Shown here: one piece after another, positions 50,848 to 58,555 of the stretch
How positions within the stretch are numbered: the stretch's first letter is position 1
How the letters are laid out: every line of letters begins with the position of its first letter
Assembly: GCA_020633205.1 (NCBI GenBank)
Contig: JACKEB010000011.1
Span: forward strand, 806,001-870,000
Length of the DNA stretch: 64,000 nucleotides
Origin: Polyangiaceae bacterium
Lineage (GTDB): Bacteria > Myxococcota_A > Polyangia > Polyangiales > Polyangiaceae
Direction of reading: 5' to 3'
Notes under the pieces: generated by a model
Seen by the model: the letters and a program-made list of their open reading frames with translations, nothing else
Told to the model about the DNA's origin: nothing
Database searches by the model: none
Position numbers and translations under genes: made by a program

Positions 50848-51678
50848 ATGAGTCGCTTGGTTGGGTGCGTCTTGGTTTTGGTTCTCGGAGTCGGTTGCTC
50901 TGACGACAGTTCTTCGGGTGGGAGCGGTGGCCAAGGCGGGAGCGCTGCAAGCGGTGGTAGCAGCGGTTCAGGCCAAGGCGGCAGCGGCGCACAGGGCAGT
51001 AGCGGGGCACAGGGCGGCAGCGGCGCACAGGGTGGCAGCGGCGCACAGGGTGGCAGCGCCGGCTCCGGTCAGGGTGGGAGTGGCGCGGACGGTGGCTCAG
51101 GTGCAAACGGCGGTTCCTCGGGGAACGGGACTGGTGGGGCGGGCGGGAGCGTCCAGAGCATTCCCGTCTGTCAGCTTGCCTGCTCCGCCCCTGCTGACTG
51201 CGCGTCCGGGCCGGCTCCCTACGATGCGGCTCACTATGCGTGCGACGCCGGTGTCTGCAAATGGCAGGGATGCAAGGCCGACTCCGACTGTGCTTCCTTG
51301 GGGAACTACGTTTGCCGAGAACAATACGGCCTGTCCACCTGCGTGAAAGGCTGTAGCTCCGCGAGCAACTGCGGAAGCGGTCAGGCCTATGACGATGCCG
51401 ACAACTACAGCTGCGAGAACGGCGGCTGCTTCTATCAAGGCTGCAACAACGAGGCGGAGTGCGACGCCCTCGGCGCGTTGGTGAACAAGCCCTACGCATG
51501 CGCCGATCTGGGCGGCGGCTCCTTCTGCTTCCCGGAGTGCACCACGCCCGCAGACTGCTCGAACGGCCAGCCTGGCTACACCGCGAGCAACTACGAATGC
51601 GACCAGGGGGTGTGCCGCTACATCGGTTGCAACGGCGACTCCGAGTGCGCAACCCTTGGAAACTACGTCTGTCGCTGA
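50848..51678 (+). CDS. Cys-rich lipoprotein with repeat linker
   Basis: The protein has 276 residues. The lipobox LGVGC is followed by SDDSSSGG and a linker of GSGAQG repeats to about residue 105, encoded by an 18-bp tandem repeat. The folded part has four similar Cys-rich repeats: C..DCASG..YDAAHYACDAGVCKWQGCKADSDCASLGNYVC in blocks, with later copies GQAYDDADNYSCENGGCFYQGC and GQPGYTASNYECDQGVCRYIGC. The unit is about 45 residues with six cysteines. Surface display likely, function unknown. It is 34 bp after the lipase stop and 42 bp before the expansin gene. Confidence 0.8.
   Translation: MSRLVGCVLVLVLGVGCSDDSSSGGSGGQGGSAASGGSSGSGQGGSGAQGSSGAQGGSGAQGGSGAQGGSAGSGQGGSGADGGSGANGGSSGNGTGGAGGSVQSIPVCQLACSAPADCASGPAPYDAAHYACDAGVCKWQGCKADSDCASLGNYVCREQYGLSTCVKGCSSASNCGSGQAYDDADNYSCENGGCFYQGCNNEAECDALGALVNKPYACADLGGGSFCFPECTTPADCSNGQPGYTASNYECDQGVCRYIGCNGDSECATLGNYVCR
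50979..51056 (+). repeat. 18-bp tandem repeat coding a GSGAQG linker
   Basis: Four or more units close to GGCAGCGGCGCACAGGGT lie head to tail, in frame, in the lipoprotein linker. Length variation between strains would keep the frame. Confidence 0.7.
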
Positions 51679-51720
51679 AGTCCGGTTCGCGAAGGCGCGA
51701 TGCATGGCAGAATGATCGCC

Positions 51721-52584
51721 ATGAAGCTTTCCCACGTGGTTTGGGGGTTAGGCGCGTTGTGCCTGAGCTGTGGCAGCGATGGGAACTCGACTGGGGGCTC
51801 CGGCGGCACCTCTGGAAGCAGCGGGAATGGCGGATCCAGTGCGAACGGCGGTAGTACTGCTAACGGTGGCAGTACCGCAAACGGCGGCTCGACTGCCAAC
51901 GGCGGCAGTACCGCAAATGGCGGTAGCACCGCGAGCGGCGGCAGTGGGAATGGGGGCTCAGGCAATCAGGTGCCTTGTGATGGCGAGCCGGAACACACCG
52001 GCGAGGGCACCTACTACAACGCCGATGGCTCAGGTAACTGCAGCTTCGATGCGTCGCCCAACGACCTGATGGTCGGAGCGATGAACCAAACCGACTACCA
52101 AGGCTCGGCGACCTGCGGGAGCTGCGCCGCCATCACCGGACCGAACGGCAGTGTTACCGTACGGATTGTCGATCGGTGTCCAGAGTGCGCACCTGGCGAC
52201 ATCGACCTCAGCCCTCAGGCGTTCGAGAAAGTCGCGGCAATCTCGGCGGGGCGCGTGGCCATCAGCTGGAAGTACGTGCCCTGCGGCGTTTCGGGTAACG
52301 TGAAGTACCGCTTCAAGGAGGGCTCCAACCAGTGGTGGAGCGCGGTGCAGGTGCGCAACCACAAGAACGCGATCGCCAAGTTCGAGTACGACTCAGGCGG
52401 CGGCACCTTCGTCGAAATACCTCGAGAGAACTACAACTACTTCGTGCAGGCATCCGGTATGGGCCCTGGGCCCTACACCTTCCGCATCACCGACGTGTAC
52501 GGAAACCAGCTGACGGACAGCAACATTGCGTTCGCCGAGGCGCAGGAAGTCAGCGGAGCCGGTCAGTTCCCTGGCTGTAACTGA
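51721..52584 (+). CDS. Bacterial expansin lipoprotein (DPBB plus CBM63 cellulose-binding domain)
   Basis: The protein has 287 residues from the ATG at 51721. The lipobox is LCLSC (Cys17), then a Gly/Ser/Asn/Thr linker to about residue 83. Residues about 95-190 are the double-psi barrel: TGEGTYYN, GSCAAITGPNG and VRIVDRCPECAPGDIDLSPQAF in blocks, with the key Asp151. Residues about 192-285 match CBM63: YRFKEGSNQWWSAVQVRNHK with Trp205-Trp206 and a third aromatic in RENYNYF. These are the cellulose-contact residues of Bacillus EXLX1. Expansins loosen cellulose without hydrolysing it. Anchoring one as a lipoprotein would let the cell grip or loosen plant-derived material. Confidence 0.9.
   Translation: MKLSHVVWGLGALCLSCGSDGNSTGGSGGTSGSSGNGGSSANGGSTANGGSTANGGSTANGGSTANGGSTASGGSGNGGSGNQVPCDGEPEHTGEGTYYNADGSGNCSFDASPNDLMVGAMNQTDYQGSATCGSCAAITGPNGSVTVRIVDRCPECAPGDIDLSPQAFEKVAAISAGRVAISWKYVPCGVSGNVKYRFKEGSNQWWSAVQVRNHKNAIAKFEYDSGGGTFVEIPRENYNYFVQASGMGPGPYTFRITDVYGNQLTDSNIAFAEAQEVSGAGQFPGCN
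51841..51945 (+). repeat. 18-bp tandem repeat coding an ANGGST linker
   Basis: Six units related to AACGGCGGTAGTACTGCT lie in frame in the expansin gene and encode ANGGST repeats between lipobox and barrel. Confidence 0.7.
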
Positions 52585-52591
52585 CAACTGG

Positions 52592-53053
52592 TCAGGCTGC
52601 GGAACCGACCAGGAAGGCGTTGTTTGGTACCGCGGGGAAACGATGATCTGGCCAGATGCTGATCAGGGCGTCAGCCATCTCCAGATCCGGCACGCTACCG
52701 GTGCTCGTGCGCCAGCGAAACGGATGTACGGACCGCACTTCGACGACCTCACACGTACTGAGGGCGCGGGCGGCCCGCCAAGTTTCGGCATCTTGGCGTG
52801 TGCGAAAGACGTACTCTTCTGCGGGCGTGGGGCGCTTGCGCCACACCACGAACCCGCAGTGATAGCTGGAGTCGGTGGCCAGTCCGTCGCAGAAGTCGCA
52901 GACGAACGAAACGAAGAGGGGCGTCATCGCGCGCTTGCAGTTGGGGCAGAACACGGTGGACGTAGTGTGACACGCGTCGCGCGTCTTCGCCGGTCCCGAG
53001 CTGCGACGCACGCTCTGCTCTCTGCCTCCGCTCGAGATACCGCACGGCATTCC
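52592..53053 (-). CDS. Small zinc-ribbon protein
   Basis: The start is uncertain: an ATG at 53053 is listed, but a GTG directly before FCPNCKRAM is also possible. The certain part has two CxxC pairs (FCPNCKRAM and VCDFCDG), then GFVVWRKRPTPAEEYVFRTRQDAETWR and a Val/Trp-rich end (HRFPAVPNNAFLVG). This looks like a zinc-binding domain followed by a small alpha/beta part. It converges with the expansin gene and diverges from another zinc-ribbon gene. Function unknown. Confidence 0.65.
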   Translation of the reverse strand, partial: GMPCGISSGGREQSVRRSSGPAKTRDACHTTSTVFCPNCKRAMTPLFVSFVCDFCDGLATDSSYHCGFVVWRKRPTPAEEYVFRTRQDAETWRAARALSTCEVVEVRSVHPFRWRTSTGSVPDLEMADALISIWPDHRFPAVPNNAFLVGSAA

Positions 53054-53069
53054 GTATCGGTGGGCGACG

Positions 53070-54491
53070 TTGTCGGCTAATCTCGAGTTCTTGCAGTCGC
53101 CCACGTCGCCTTCCACCGCCGGAACCGTTCTATGTGAGCGTTGCGGAGCTGCGTTCCGGCCGCCCCAGCTGGCGCACGCCGTGAGTTGCCCGTATTGCGC
53201 CCACGTGCAGGCGTTGGACCCCCACAAGCTGCGTGCACTTCAGCACTATCAAGCGAACGTCGAGCACGATCTTATTGCCGCGGAGAAACACGCGGACCAG
53301 CAGGCTGCGTACGAGAAGTGGTACGGCACCCCGGAGGATCGCCGCAACACAACGTCCGAGTTCTTCCTGATCGCGGGTGTATGCGCCGTGATCGCTGGCG
53401 TGGTGGGCGCAGTACTCGCCAGCTTGGGGCTGATGAACTGGATGCTGATGCCGACGGTCGTCCTGATGGGCGGCTTCATGTGCGGAGCGCTGGTGGTTTA
53501 CGCCCGAATGTTCATCAGCATGTTCCGCAAGGGGAACGTTCAACCCGGCCAGCTGGACGAACTCGTGGTGGCCTGCCCCAACTGTGGCGCACCCGGCAAG
53601 CTCACACCGGGAGACTCCATCGACACCTGCGCGCACTGTCACGCTGCGCTGGTCCCAGGCAGCACGGCCATCCAGCAAGGGTTGGAGGCCGCGGCTCGCG
53701 CGCGGCGCAAGGCGGCCCTGAGGCACTATCGTACGGAAATAAAGACGATTGCGAGCGTGTACGGTGGTGGCTCCGGGAAGCACGTGGTGTTCTTCGTGCT
53801 GGTGCCTTTCGCGGTGATGCTCACGCTACCGACGCTGATGATCACCGCTGAGCAGCTGCAGCAGGGCAAAGAGCTGCCGTTGCCCCCGCTGCTGATTCTG
53901 CTCGGCGTGAGTCTCGGGCTGTGGGGGACGATTGGGCTCATCCTGTGGCTACGCTGGTCCAAGCAACAGGCGACGGCGCGTGGCATGGCGCCCCTCGAGC
54001 GCGCCTTCAATGCTAGGCGCGGTAGCGGCACCCGCGGTCTTGCGGATTGGATTCTGACGCACTGGGCAGGTCCGTTTCCGATCCAGCGCCTCTACACCGG
54101 AGTCAACCACCAGTTCATGGCGGGCAACTGCCACGGCTTTCCGTTCCTGATCGATTTCAACCCGAGCAAGGCGCAGCACATGGTGACGCGTGCGACGCTG
54201 CACGTCGCCGCGGAGATCCCCGGGGTGAAGCCCCTGGATATCGACCACCAAGCCGCTTTGACGATTCTTGGCGCTCCATTACCTCAGGGAAACCAAACGG
54301 CGAGTGACCTGCGATTCGGCTTGGAGCGGGCTGGCTTCGAGCTCCGGGTGAGTGAAGCTGGCCTTAGCGTTTCTGCCGAGGGTGAGCGCCTGAAGCAGTT
54401 GCGCAAGCACCCGGAGCTATTGGCAGAATGGACGTCTGTCGTGACGGGCTGCGTGGCGTTGGTAACCGCCCTGGGTGGCCGCCCCGGATGA
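53070..54491 (+). CDS. Membrane protein with two zinc ribbons
   Basis: The protein has 473 residues from a TTG at 53070. Zinc ribbon one is LCERCGAAF..VSCPYCAHV (about residues 22-50); two helices follow (about 95-145). Ribbon two is VACPNCGAPG..DTCAHCHAALV (about 168-195); two more helices follow (about 235-300). The C-terminal 150 residues are soluble (WAGPFPIQRLYTGVNHQFMAG, FPFLIDFNPSKAQHMVTRATL in blocks). Proteins of this shape occur in several myxobacteria without assigned role. The start is the weakest part of the call. Confidence 0.75.
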   Translation: MSANLEFLQSPTSPSTAGTVLCERCGAAFRPPQLAHAVSCPYCAHVQALDPHKLRALQHYQANVEHDLIAAEKHADQQAAYEKWYGTPEDRRNTTSEFFLIAGVCAVIAGVVGAVLASLGLMNWMLMPTVVLMGGFMCGALVVYARMFISMFRKGNVQPGQLDELVVACPNCGAPGKLTPGDSIDTCAHCHAALVPGSTAIQQGLEAAARARRKAALRHYRTEIKTIASVYGGGSGKHVVFFVLVPFAVMLTLPTLMITAEQLQQGKELPLPPLLILLGVSLGLWGTIGLILWLRWSKQQATARGMAPLERAFNARRGSGTRGLADWILTHWAGPFPIQRLYTGVNHQFMAGNCHGFPFLIDFNPSKAQHMVTRATLHVAAEIPGVKPLDIDHQAALTILGAPLPQGNQTASDLRFGLERAGFELRVSEAGLSVSAEGERLKQLRKHPELLAEWTSVVTGCVALVTALGGRPG

Positions 54492-54507
54492 GGGCCTGGC
54501 GCCTAGC

Positions 54508-56064
54508 CTAGGATCTCGCGAGCGCTAGAGTGCGCATGGGCAGCCAGCCAAAGCGCTTGCTCTGGGACTTCGCCGCGGCGCGCGCCGCTTTGATGCCGGA
54601 AGCCAAGCAAGGTGAGACACCGGGCCCCGTCACACCGGAGCCGGCGAGGTACAGGCCCTCCACCGCGCCCTTGGTCTGATAGGCGTTGGGGCCAAACTGG
54701 CTGGGGATCACGGCTGGGCCGTAGATCCCTCCGGCAACGACCCCGGCGAAGTGCATGTTGCTGAGGGGCGTCGAGACGTCCTCCACCACGACGTCTCCGA
54801 TGATCCCTGGCCAGCGCCGGTCGACCGCGGCGCGCAGCGTGGCCGCGGCTTCCGCCTTGAAGGTTTCGTATTCGTCACCGCGCTTGAGCGCCTTGGCGTC
54901 CTGCCACTTCGCGAATGGAGCAAAGGGCACCAACGTGACGACCTCCAGGGTGCTCATGCCTTCGGGCGCCATCTGGTGAGTGTCGTCCTTCAACGAGTTG
55001 GGGGAGAGGAAGAACGCGTGGTCCTCGGGCAGCTTCGAACCCTTCTGCGCGTAGCCGAACGCCTCGTCCAAATCCCAGGTGTGGTAGTCCCACACATTGA
55101 ACGCGCCCATGCCGTGATCGCGTAGATCGCGGTTCATGCCGTAGTAGAGGCACAGCGAGCCCACCGACGGCATGTTTTTGCTGACCTTCCGCCGCAGCTT
55201 CTGGGGAACCACGTCATGCTCGAGCAAGCGCCCGTAGGTGAGCGTCGGATCGATCGCGCTGATTACTACATCCGCGGGGAAATGTTCGCCGTCGCTCAGC
55301 GTCACACCGCTGACCTTGCCGCCCTCGGTGTGGATCTTCGCGACCTCTGCACGCCGCTTGTACACCACACCCAGCTTGCGGCCCGCGTCGACCAAGGCGT
55401 CGCGCAAGGTGCCGCTGCCGCCGCGGGGGAACCAACCGCCGCTATCCAGGTAGTGGGCGAGCAGGCCCACGCCGAGCAGCGCAGGTGCCTGGCTCGGCGG
55501 TAGTCCGTAGTCACCGCACTGGGCGCCGAGCACGCTCCTGAGCTTCGGGTTCTGGATCGCGCGGTTCAGGTAGTGCCCATACGTCTCCAGGGCTAGGCGC
55601 GCGATCTTCGGCACTTGCATGAGCTTCTTCGCGCCGCTCACGTCGGAGCGCATCAACGGCAGCATGGCCTTCACCACGCTGAAGTAGCGGTCGACGTCCG
55701 CTCGATCCTCGGGGAAAAGCGCGAGCAGGTTGTCCCGATAGTTGTCGGCGCCTTGAGGCACCTTCACCTCGAAGTCGGGGAAGCGCAGCAAGTCGAAGCA
55801 CTCGGGATCCATCGGCGCCATCAGTGCGCTGGGGTCGACCCCACAGCGCTCCAGCACGCGGTACATATCGCCGCCCGGATCGCACTGCCCGACGTAGTGC
55901 ACGCCGGGGTCGAAGTGGAACTTCTTGCGCTTGAACGGATTCAGGAAGCCGCCGAGCTGCTTTTCGCGTTCGAGCGCCACGACCTCGAAGCCGGCTTGAG
56001 CCAAACCGACGGCTGCCGTTAGTCCCCCCGCCCCGGTACCGATCACCACCGCTCGCTTCGCCAT
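54508..56064 (-). CDS. FAD-dependent oxidoreductase, CrtISO/RetSat/phytoene-desaturase-like
   Basis: The protein has 518 residues from the ATG at 56064 (AGGAGAT ahead). The N-terminal dinucleotide motif is VVIGTGAGGLTAAVGLAQAG, then an ERE..LGGF loop (residues about 30-45). FHFDPGVHYVGQ, the RGGSGTLRDAL block and GLYLAGSGVTGPGVSPCLASG near the end are typical of carotenoid isomerases and retinol saturases. It probably transforms a polyene or other lipid substrate with FAD. It diverges from a TetR gene across 200 bp that hold a 35-bp palindrome, so TetR is its likely repressor. No other carotenoid gene is nearby. Confidence 0.88.
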   Translation of the reverse strand: MAKRAVVIGTGAGGLTAAVGLAQAGFEVVALEREKQLGGFLNPFKRKKFHFDPGVHYVGQCDPGGDMYRVLERCGVDPSALMAPMDPECFDLLRFPDFEVKVPQGADNYRDNLLALFPEDRADVDRYFSVVKAMLPLMRSDVSGAKKLMQVPKIARLALETYGHYLNRAIQNPKLRSVLGAQCGDYGLPPSQAPALLGVGLLAHYLDSGGWFPRGGSGTLRDALVDAGRKLGVVYKRRAEVAKIHTEGGKVSGVTLSDGEHFPADVVISAIDPTLTYGRLLEHDVVPQKLRRKVSKNMPSVGSLCLYYGMNRDLRDHGMGAFNVWDYHTWDLDEAFGYAQKGSKLPEDHAFFLSPNSLKDDTHQMAPEGMSTLEVVTLVPFAPFAKWQDAKALKRGDEYETFKAEAAATLRAAVDRRWPGIIGDVVVEDVSTPLSNMHFAGVVAGGIYGPAVIPSQFGPNAYQTKGAVEGLYLAGSGVTGPGVSPCLASGIKAARAAAKSQSKRFGWLPMRTLALARS

Positions 56065-56112
56065 CTCGATCTCCTGGACTCGCCGCCTAGCCTCGGTCAA
56101 CCCGGAGCCTCA

Positions 56113-56147
56113 TGTAAACGGCGATAACAATGTTATTGGTGTTTACA
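56113..56147. promoter_or_regulatory. 35-bp palindromic TetR operator candidate
   Basis: TGTAAAC-N4-ATAACA-A-TGTTAT-N4-GTTTACA is symmetric about 56130, with all 13 arm positions pairing. It lies 48 bp before the oxidoreductase start and before the TetR gene, exactly where a regulator would block both promoters. Confidence 0.75.
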
Positions 56148-56265
56148 TTGCGACCCTGGGCACGTCAAGTTGGGCAAACGCTTTTCCTCTCCCCCAACTC
56201 TCGATCTGGCTGAAAGCGCAGCCGAACGCGCGCAAAAGCCTGCGAGCGCGAGCTTTGACCGGTAT

Positions 56266-56883
56266 ATGAATGCGGCAATGGGCGCGACCTATCACCATGG
56301 CTCCCTGCGGGAGACGCTGCTCGATGCCGGTGTGGAGCTGGTAGCAGAAGCTGGCATCGACGCCTTGTCCCTGCGTGAGCTGGCGCGTCGCGCCGGGGTG
56401 AGCAGCGCCGCTCCGTACCGTCACTTTCCCGACAAGGACGCGCTGCTGCGGGGGGTCGCCGCCCGGGGCTACCAGCGTTTCGATCAGGCGCTCGGCAAGG
56501 TCAGCAAGCAGTGCGCGGAGACCTCCGCGCTTGAAGCTGTGCAACAACTAGGCGTCGCGTATGTTCGATTTGCCGCGCGGAACCCAAATCTGTTTCGCTT
56601 GATCTTCAGTCCCATCGGTCAAGCCAGTGGTCACGACCCCGAGCTTGACAAGGCGTGTCGCCAGTCGGCAGAGCACTTGCCCCGCGCCCTGATGCGCCTG
56701 CATGAAGAAGGCATCGCCACCAGCATTAGCGTTCAAGAGCTGACCGAGCTCGCCTGGGCGCTGGTGCACGGCGTGGCCATGCTCTACCTGGATGGCTTGG
56801 TCGGCGATGGCAAGCCCCTGAGCGCCGAGAAGGCGGCTGAGCGCGTCACTCAGCATTTGGTGGCGCTCTTCCGCGCGGATTAG
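56266..56883 (+). CDS. TetR-family transcriptional regulator
   Basis: The protein has 205 residues from the ATG at 56266 (also possible: 56278, or a TTG at 56170). The helix-turn-helix is clear: YHHGSLRETLLDAGVELVAEAG, then LSLRELARRAGVSSAAPYRHFPDKDALL in blocks. The C-terminal part matches the WHG-type ligand domain (YVRFAARNPNLFRLIFSPIG, AWALVHGVAMLYLDGL), which senses small hydrophobic molecules. It probably represses itself and the divergent FAD oxidoreductase through the palindrome at 56113. Its stop directly abuts the convergent DUF4259 gene. Confidence 0.9.
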   Translation: MNAAMGATYHHGSLRETLLDAGVELVAEAGIDALSLRELARRAGVSSAAPYRHFPDKDALLRGVAARGYQRFDQALGKVSKQCAETSALEAVQQLGVAYVRFAARNPNLFRLIFSPIGQASGHDPELDKACRQSAEHLPRALMRLHEEGIATSISVQELTELAWALVHGVAMLYLDGLVGDGKPLSAEKAAERVTQHLVALFRAD

Positions 56884-57315
56884 TTACCTCTTGGTAGCCT
56901 TCTTCGCGCGCTGCTTTGGTTCTTGGGGGGGAGGCGCGTCGTCTTCATCCAGCGCCCGGATCAAGGCATCAAAGGTCTTGGTCACGGCTCTGCGACGCGC
57001 CTTGAAGCCGTCGCTCATTTCAAAGTCGGGCTCCTCTTTGATCTTGTCCTCGATCTGGAGAAAGCGCGCCTTCCAGCGCTTGGCGACTTCGCGACTCGAT
57101 TCGGGTTTCGATTTGTCTACGAGCAAGCCAAAGGCACCCGCTTCCTTCGCGGCGAAGCCAAGCAACGCCACGTAGCCCAGCAAGCCCTGCACGTCGTCCC
57201 ACTGCGACTCTTCATCGTCGAGCACCGTGAGCGCCTCGCGCCAGCGCTCTGTCTCGAAGCTCAACAGATCCATCGCGTGGTCGTTTTGAAACGGTCCTGG
57301 TCCCCAGTCACCCAT
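56884..57315 (-). CDS. DUF4259-family protein
   Basis: The protein has 143 residues. It starts MGDWGPGPFQNDHAMDLL, the DUF4259 signature (MGxWGxGPFxNDxAxD). The rest is helical, with a basic Lys/Arg-rich end (PKQRAKKATKR). The family is small and cytoplasmic, with no known activity. Its start overlaps the gene at 57308 by 8 bp, so the two are co-translated. It is the last gene of the leftward operon. Confidence 0.82.
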   Translation of the reverse strand: MGDWGPGPFQNDHAMDLLSFETERWREALTVLDDEESQWDDVQGLLGYVALLGFAAKEAGAFGLLVDKSKPESSREVAKRWKARFLQIEDKIKEEPDFEMSDGFKARRRAVTKTFDALIRALDEDDAPPPQEPKQRAKKATKR

Positions 57316-57679
57316 GGGGCGAGTCTACGCTAGGCGTCGCCGTGTGCTCGAGGCGAAACGTGGGCAAGCGGCGTTCGGGTGACCAGCCTTCTGCGAGTGC
57401 ACGCCGGATCAACGGAGCCACGAAGGCTGGCGTGATGAGCGCGGGGGTGTTCCGCGCTGAGCTGTGCAAGTGGAGCATCCCGTCGCGCTCCTCGAACCCG
57501 CACAGGTTCAGCCAGGGGTCCCGCCAGTCCTTGAGCTTGATCACCAGCCGTTGCCCCGAGGAATCGGACCCGCTCACGCGCAGCTCGCTCGAGTCGTAGC
57601 CCGGCTGCAGGCGCCACCAGTACTCGCGCCCCTCGACGCTGATGCGACGGTAGCCGCGGCGTTTGCGCGGGCGGGTCAC
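57308..57679 (-). CDS. Small hypothetical protein, part of the interrupted operon
   Basis: The protein has 123 residues from a GTG at 57679. It is basic at the N-terminus (MTRPRKRRGYRRISVEG), then reads YWWRLQPGYDSSELRVSG and VIKLKDWRDPWLNLCGF, a beta-type fold. No family recognised. The GTG lies at the edge of the 33-bp repeat, which also provides its ribosome binding site (GGAG) and, in the ancestral order, a TGA for the upstream gene overlapping this GTG (GTGA). Confidence 0.72.
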   Translation of the reverse strand: MTRPRKRRGYRRISVEGREYWWRLQPGYDSSELRVSGSDSSGQRLVIKLKDWRDPWLNLCGFEERDGMLHLHSSARNTPALITPAFVAPLIRRALAEGWSPERRLPTFRLEHTATPSVDSPHG

Positions 57680-57710
57680 TTCCCTAGCTCCGTGACCACG
57701 ACCTCTGGGG
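57678..57710. repeat. 33-bp direct repeat, left copy
   Basis: It starts ACTTCCCTAGC and ends GACCTCTGGGG and is identical over 33 bp to 58538-58570. Read leftward it encodes the last residues (PEVVVTELGK) of the protein at 58536, so this copy is a displaced 3' end. Confidence 0.9.
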
Positions 57711-57774
57711 AACCCGGGCGCCGCATTCAGTAAGTGTACGCGAAACTCGGCGAGCGACGGGTGAGGAGTGCGCT

Positions 57775-57978
57775 ATGCTGGACCTCGTGGACGCGTTGGA
57801 CGAGGACGCCATCAAGCGCAGTCGGGAGACCCCTCCGGCGGAGAAGCTACGCCAAGCGCTGGAGCTGATGGACGCTGGCTTTCGCCTCCAGCGCGCCAAG
57901 CTTCGCATACGCCATCCGAACGCCTCCGAGGAGGAGCTAGAAGCGCGCTTCTTTGCCTGGCTGTGCCGTGAAGAGTGA
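57775..57978 (+). CDS. Small helical partner of the AbiEii-like protein
   Basis: The protein has 67 residues: MLDLVDALDEDAI, then KLRQALELMDAGFRLQRAKLRIRHPNASEEELEARFFAWL in blocks. The RHPNASEEEL segment is common in short proteins encoded just ahead of nucleotidyltransferases. It overlaps the next gene by 11 bp, so the two are co-translated. It may be the antitoxin or a regulator of the NTase, but sequence alone does not show this. Confidence 0.68.
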   Translation: MLDLVDALDEDAIKRSRETPPAEKLRQALELMDAGFRLQRAKLRIRHPNASEEELEARFFAWLCREE

Positions 57979-58555
57979 AACGACGGAGGCGGCGCTTGCG
58001 CACGCCGCCGCCACACTGCAGGGCTTGGGCGTCCGTTTCGCTTTGGTTGGTGGGTTAGCGATTTCCGTGCGGAGTGAGGTGCGCTTTACGCGGGACGTGG
58101 ACCTTGCCGTGGCTGTCGCCAATGATGTCGAGGCGGAGGATGTGATCTATCGCCTTCGTGCCGCAGGGTACTCGCCGGTCACGACCGTGGAGCATGAGAG
58201 GCACCAGCGGCTTGCCACCGCTAGGTTGCGTTCCCCGTCGGGTCTGGTCGTGGACTTGATCTTTGCGTCTTGTGGCATCGAGGCGGAGGTCGTCAATGCG
58301 GCGTCCATGTTTGACTACCCCGGAGTCGGCGCGATACCTGTCGCCGAGTCAGAAGAGTTGCTTGCGATGAAGGTCCTGTCTATGACGGACCAGCGCCTTC
58401 AGGACCGCATCGACGCGCGGAACCTGCTCCTCTGCAATGAGGTCGATCTGGCTCGAGTCCGCCAGCGACTCAGAGAAATCGAGCAACGTGGCTATGATCG
58501 CGACCAGGACTTGAGCGAGAAGCTGGAGACCGTGCTTACTTCCCTAGCTCCGTGA
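57968..58555 (+). CDS. AbiEii/AbiGii-type nucleotidyltransferase (toxin-like)
   Basis: The protein has 195 residues from a GTG at 57968. The NTase fold motif is intact: FALVGGLAISVRSEVRFTRDVDLAV (in blocks) with metal ligands Asp43 and Asp45, and a third Asp96 in LVVDLIF. The C-terminal half is helical (ESEELLAMKVLSMTDQRLQDRIDARNLLL, in blocks), matching AbiEii-type proteins. AbiEii members are toxins that nucleotidylate RNA targets, paired with an antitoxin, and act in phage defence or plasmid maintenance. The last codons and stop lie inside the right 33-bp repeat, so the host supplies them. Whether it is active is not shown. Confidence 0.78.
   Translation: MKSETTEAALAHAAATLQGLGVRFALVGGLAISVRSEVRFTRDVDLAVAVANDVEAEDVIYRLRAAGYSPVTTVEHERHQRLATARLRSPSGLVVDLIFASCGIEAEVVNAASMFDYPGVGAIPVAESEELLAMKVLSMTDQRLQDRIDARNLLLCNEVDLARVRQRLREIEQRGYDRDQDLSEKLETVLTSLAP

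Larger units (their letters stand above)
57678..58537 (+). mobile_element. Inserted AbiEii-type cassette flanked by a 33-bp direct repeat
   Basis: A unit of about 860 bp (one repeat plus 827 unique bases) holds two rightward genes inside a leftward operon. The two repeat copies are exact and come from the 3' end of the interrupted gene. Removing one unit restores a continuous operon, with the upstream gene ending TGA overlapping the downstream GTG. No integrase, transposase or terminal inverted repeats are present, so the mechanism is unknown. It is best described as an insertion with target duplication. Confidence 0.72.
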
